A stretch of DNA of 8,277 nucleotides, from NCBI GenBank assembly GCA_027858145.1, contig JAQIDF010000093.1, positions 1-8,277 of the forward strand, written 5' to 3'. The position numbers and the translations under genes are program-made. Under the pieces are notes generated by a model that saw only the letters and a list, made by a program, of their open reading frames with translations, had not been told where the DNA came from and did not search any database. Positions within the stretch are counted from its first letter, which is position 1. Each line of letters opens with the position of its first letter. Origin of the DNA: Prolixibacteraceae bacterium (GTDB taxonomy: Bacteria > Bacteroidota > Bacteroidia > Bacteroidales > Prolixibacteraceae). Below are positions 6,028 to 8,277 of the stretch, piece after piece.

Positions 6028-7515
6028 ATGAAGAACTATCTATCTTTTTTACTAATATTTATATTGGCCGTTTCATGCAACTCTAAAAATGAGTTCACCC
6101 TTGTCCCTTTTTCAGATGGCGAAAAATGGGGCTTCAAAGACAACAATAAAAACATCATACTTAATGCAAAGTATGATGATGCTTATGCCTTCTCTGAAGG
6201 ACTGGCCGCCGTTAAAATTAACGGCAGGTGGGGATACATCAATCATGATGGTGAAGAAATCATTCCTGCGCTAAAATATGAAAAGGCCGGAAGCTTTTCT
6301 GAAGGGCTTTGCATGGTTTGCCAAAATGGCAAATGGGGCTTTATCGATAAAAAAAGTGAAGAGGTTATTCCTCCAGAAAAATTTGAACGCGTAGGCAACT
6401 TTTCCGAAGGCATTGCCATGGCTTCTGAAAATGGCAAATATGGCTACATCAACAAAAAAGGTGAAACAGTTATCCCGTTGAAATATAACTTTGCACGCGA
6501 CTTTTCGAATGAACGCGCAAAAGTGATGCAAAACCAGCGTTTCGGATTTGTTGACGATAAAGGCAATGAAGTGGTTCCCATAAAATATGACATGGTTGGT
6601 GAATTTTTTAACGAATTGGTTTTAACCCGACAAAATGAAAACTGGGTGCTTGTTAACACCGATGGTGAAGAAGTTATTAAATTAGATTACAACTTTGTAT
6701 GGGATATTGATAACAACGGCTTTTATAAAGTTTTTAATGACGGAAAATATGGTTTCGTAAATCAGGAGGGCAAAGAGGTTGTGCTTTTAAAGTATGATTA
6801 TGCTGAAGATTTTGAAAACAACATTGCCCTGATAAAAAGCGATGGTAAATTTGGCTTCATCGACAGAAGCGGACGTGAAATCATCAATCCTGAATATTCC
6901 AACCTCAAGCGTGTTGGAGATGGAATTATCATGTGCCAAAAACCAGGTAAAGGCACTGGATTTATCGACTACTATGGCAATCCTGTTGTGGATAAAGATG
7001 TAACTCAAACCATCAGAACACATTCTAACTTTTCGGAGCCAACACCCAATTCATTTACCGACCAGCGCGACGGGCAGGAATACCCGCTTGTAACGATTGA
7101 CGGACAAACCTGGATGGGGCGAAATCTAGCCTATAACATTTCTGGCAGTAAGTGCAACGAAAATAAATGCGAACAATTCGGACGTTATTATACCTATGAA
7201 ATGACACAAGATGCCTGTCCCGAAGGATGGAAATTGCCATCAAAAGCCGACTGGAATAAACTCATCAACACATTTGGAGGCACTCAAAACGCGTACACCA
7301 ATCTTACCAAAGGCAAGCTCTATATTAACCTGAATGGTTACTTTTTTAACGATGCTGCCCTCGAAGGTTTTGGCGATTATGGTTACTTATGGACATCAAC
7401 CGAAGAAGAAAACGGTAAAGCAATTTGTTTGTGGCTAAACAAGTATGACCAGTCGGCATTACAATTTGGCAGCAACAAACAACATTACAGGAATATACGT
7501 TGTCTAAAAGAATAA
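6028..7515 (+). CDS. Lipoprotein with nine WG-type repeats and a C-terminal FISUMP domain
   Basis: Predicted envelope lipoprotein of unknown function. The N-terminus has a signal peptide with lipobox LAVSC, so Cys17 should be lipidated. Residues 31-320 hold nine WG-type repeats of 34-35 residues; their core dipeptides sit at 34, 68, 103, 138, 172, 206, 241, 275 and 310. The first three read WG, later ones YG or FG, and the sixth (WV) and ninth (TG) are degenerate. After a Ser/Thr/Pro linker (about 331-348) comes a FISUMP domain (Fibrobacter succinogenes major paralogous domain), with VTIDGQTWMGRNLAYN at 355-370, CPEGWKLPSKADWNKL at 397-412, LWTSTEE at 454-460 and RNIRCLKE at the end. The family role is not known; cell-surface display or adhesion has been suggested for such domains. 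The gene follows the SPOR/barrel gene by 19 bp and probably shares its transcript. Its stop lies 12 bp from the convergent pruA stop. Confidence 0.88.
   Translation: MKNYLSFLLIFILAVSCNSKNEFTLVPFSDGEKWGFKDNNKNIILNAKYDDAYAFSEGLAAVKINGRWGYINHDGEEIIPALKYEKAGSFSEGLCMVCQNGKWGFIDKKSEEVIPPEKFERVGNFSEGIAMASENGKYGYINKKGETVIPLKYNFARDFSNERAKVMQNQRFGFVDDKGNEVVPIKYDMVGEFFNELVLTRQNENWVLVNTDGEEVIKLDYNFVWDIDNNGFYKVFNDGKYGFVNQEGKEVVLLKYDYAEDFENNIALIKSDGKFGFIDRSGREIINPEYSNLKRVGDGIIMCQKPGKGTGFIDYYGNPVVDKDVTQTIRTHSNFSEPTPNSFTDQRDGQEYPLVTIDGQTWMGRNLAYNISGSKCNENKCEQFGRYYTYEMTQDACPEGWKLPSKADWNKLINTFGGTQNAYTNLTKGKLYINLNGYFFNDAALEGFGDYGYLWTSTEEENGKAICLWLNKYDQSALQFGSNKQHYRNIRCLKE
6118..6987 (+). repeat. In-gene tandem repeat array encoding WG repeats (102-105 bp period)
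   Basis: Nine consecutive units of 34 or 35 codons. Each encodes roughly a (K/R)(W/Y/F)G(F/Y)(I/V) strand, a D/N-x-x-G-x-E turn, a V(I/V)P-like strand and an aspartate/tyrosine-rich link. DNA identity is highest in the early units. AAAATGGCAAAT occurs at both 6323-6334 and 6428-6439, exactly 105 bp apart, and a (T/C)TCTGAAGG or TTCCGAAGG word precedes it in units 2-4. Later units have diverged at DNA level, so the array is old, with some recent duplication or gene conversion near its start. Confidence 0.8.
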
Positions 7516-7527
7516 TGGATGGTATAT

Positions 7528-8277
7528 TTATTCATCCGGTAAAAAATTTGGGTACATAAAATGCTGAGCAGGAACAAAAGTTTCCTTGATGGTGCGGATG
7601 GATGTCCACCGCAACATGTTGAATACCGAACCGGCTTTGTCGTTAGTACCCGAGCCGCGCGCCCCGCCAAATGGCTGTTGGCCAACTACTGCACCGGTTG
7701 GCTTGTCATTTATGTAGAAATTTCCTGCCGAGTTAACAAGCCTTTTTGTGATTTTCTCTATGTTATAACGGTTCTGAGAGAAAACTGCGCCAGTTAATGC
7801 ATACATCGATGTGTTATCAAGTATCTCCAGTGTTTCTTCCAGTTTTTGGTCGTCGTATTTGCAAACGGTAACCACAGGGCCGAACAGTTCTTCCTGCATG
7901 GTAATGTAATCAGGCTTGTGAGCCAAAATTACAGTAGGCTGTATATAATAGCCGGCTGTTTTGTCGCAATTACCTCCATAAATAACCTCGGCGTCTTTAT
8001 CATCTCGCGCCCGGTCGATGTAGCCTTTCAGCTTGTCGAACGATGCTTCGTCAATAACTGCATTCACAAAATTAGTGAAATCTTCGGGTGGCCCCATTTT
8101 CACTTCTTGAAGTTGTTTTTCTGTTTTCTTCCAGAACTCATCCCAGATGCTTTCGGATACATAAACACGCGAGGCTGCAGAACATTTTTGTCCCTGGTAC
8201 TCAAACGCACCACGAACCACGGCAGTGGCCAATGCTGTAACATCGCAGGTATTGTCGGCAAAAATGAAATCTTTACC
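7528..8277 (-). CDS. pruA: L-glutamate gamma-semialdehyde (1-pyrroline-5-carboxylate) dehydrogenase, 3' part
   Basis: C-terminal 249 residues of the NAD-dependent aldehyde dehydrogenase that converts L-glutamate 5-semialdehyde to glutamate (EC 1.2.1.88), the second step of proline catabolism. The gene enters from the right edge. The first visible residues read GKDFIFADN, and the frame is open to the last base. A TTG at 8230-8232 is internal Leu and not the start. The catalytic Cys is in GQKCSAASR (codon 8182-8184). EELFGPVVTV and the cofactor/C-terminal block QQPFGGARGSGTNDKAG also match the family. The end, VPAQHFMYPNFLPDE, is typical of Bacteroidota P5C dehydrogenases, which are stand-alone proteins of about 540 residues not fused to proline dehydrogenase. 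Slightly under half the protein is visible. It converges on the WG/FISUMP gene with a 12-bp gap and no terminator hairpin between them. Confidence 0.92.
   Translation of the reverse strand, partial: GKDFIFADNTCDVTALATAVVRGAFEYQGQKCSAASRVYVSESIWDEFWKKTEKQLQEVKMGPPEDFTNFVNAVIDEASFDKLKGYIDRARDDKDAEVIYGGNCDKTAGYYIQPTVILAHKPDYITMQEELFGPVVTVCKYDDQKLEETLEILDNTSMYALTGAVFSQNRYNIEKITKRLVNSAGNFYINDKPTGAVVGQQPFGGARGSGTNDKAGSVFNMLRWTSIRTIKETFVPAQHFMYPNFLPDE

Noticed and set aside
6243..6659. Several overlapping reverse-strand frames over the WG repeats
   Set aside because: They repeat with the same period as the WG units because the DNA is repetitive; they are antisense by-products of the array.
7561..7797. 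Forward-strand frame inside pruA
   Set aside because: Antisense to conserved dehydrogenase sequence, and it lacks any leader or motif.
8230..8232. TTG as the start codon of the P5C dehydrogenase gene
   Set aside because: The frame continues to the window edge and the residues before it (GKDFIFADN...) match the conserved family sequence, so TTG is an internal Leu codon and the gene is truncated by the window.

Overview
The window looks like chromosomal DNA from a member of the Bacteroidota, probably Bacteroidia. The evidence is the low-GC sequence, the short single-domain AMP nucleosidase, a stand-alone P5C dehydrogenase, WG-repeat and FISUMP lipoprotein modules, A-rich leaders without clear Shine-Dalgarno sites, and a TAnnTTTG-type promoter element. 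Finer placement is not supported. Eight genes are present; seven are complete and one runs off the right edge. There is no rRNA, tRNA, CRISPR array, insertion sequence or phage gene.

Left block, + strand (225-2631): AMP nucleosidase (amn), the DNA polymerase III delta subunit (holA) and a rhomboid-family intramembrane serine protease. The genes are tightly packed, with a single base between holA and the rhomboid gene. This is a housekeeping block, preceded by a 224-bp AT-rich leader.

Middle block, - strand (4657 down to 2628): a small FtsB/DivIC-type division protein, an outer-membrane acyloxyacyl hydrolase (PagL-like) barrel whose start lies inside the division gene, and a YqgE/AlgH protein. 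The last gene converges on the rhomboid gene, and their stop codons share the tetranucleotide TTAG. The theme is the cell envelope: septum assembly and lipid A remodelling.

Right block, + strand (4851-7515): a divergent two-gene unit behind a 193-bp AT-rich intergenic region. The first gene encodes a secreted protein with a SPOR-like domain, a coiled coil and a C-terminal beta-barrel-like region. The second, 19 bp downstream, encodes a lipoprotein with nine WG-type repeats and a FISUMP domain. Together they look like an outer-membrane/periplasm pair that could link peptidoglycan to the outer membrane; this is the least described part of the window. A convergent, truncated P5C dehydrogenase gene (pruA) closes the window, separated from the lipoprotein gene by only 12 bp.

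No obviously new defence, mobile or RNA system is visible. The most interesting leads are the SPOR/barrel plus WG/FISUMP pair and the enlarged PagL-like barrel with a substituted third catalytic position.
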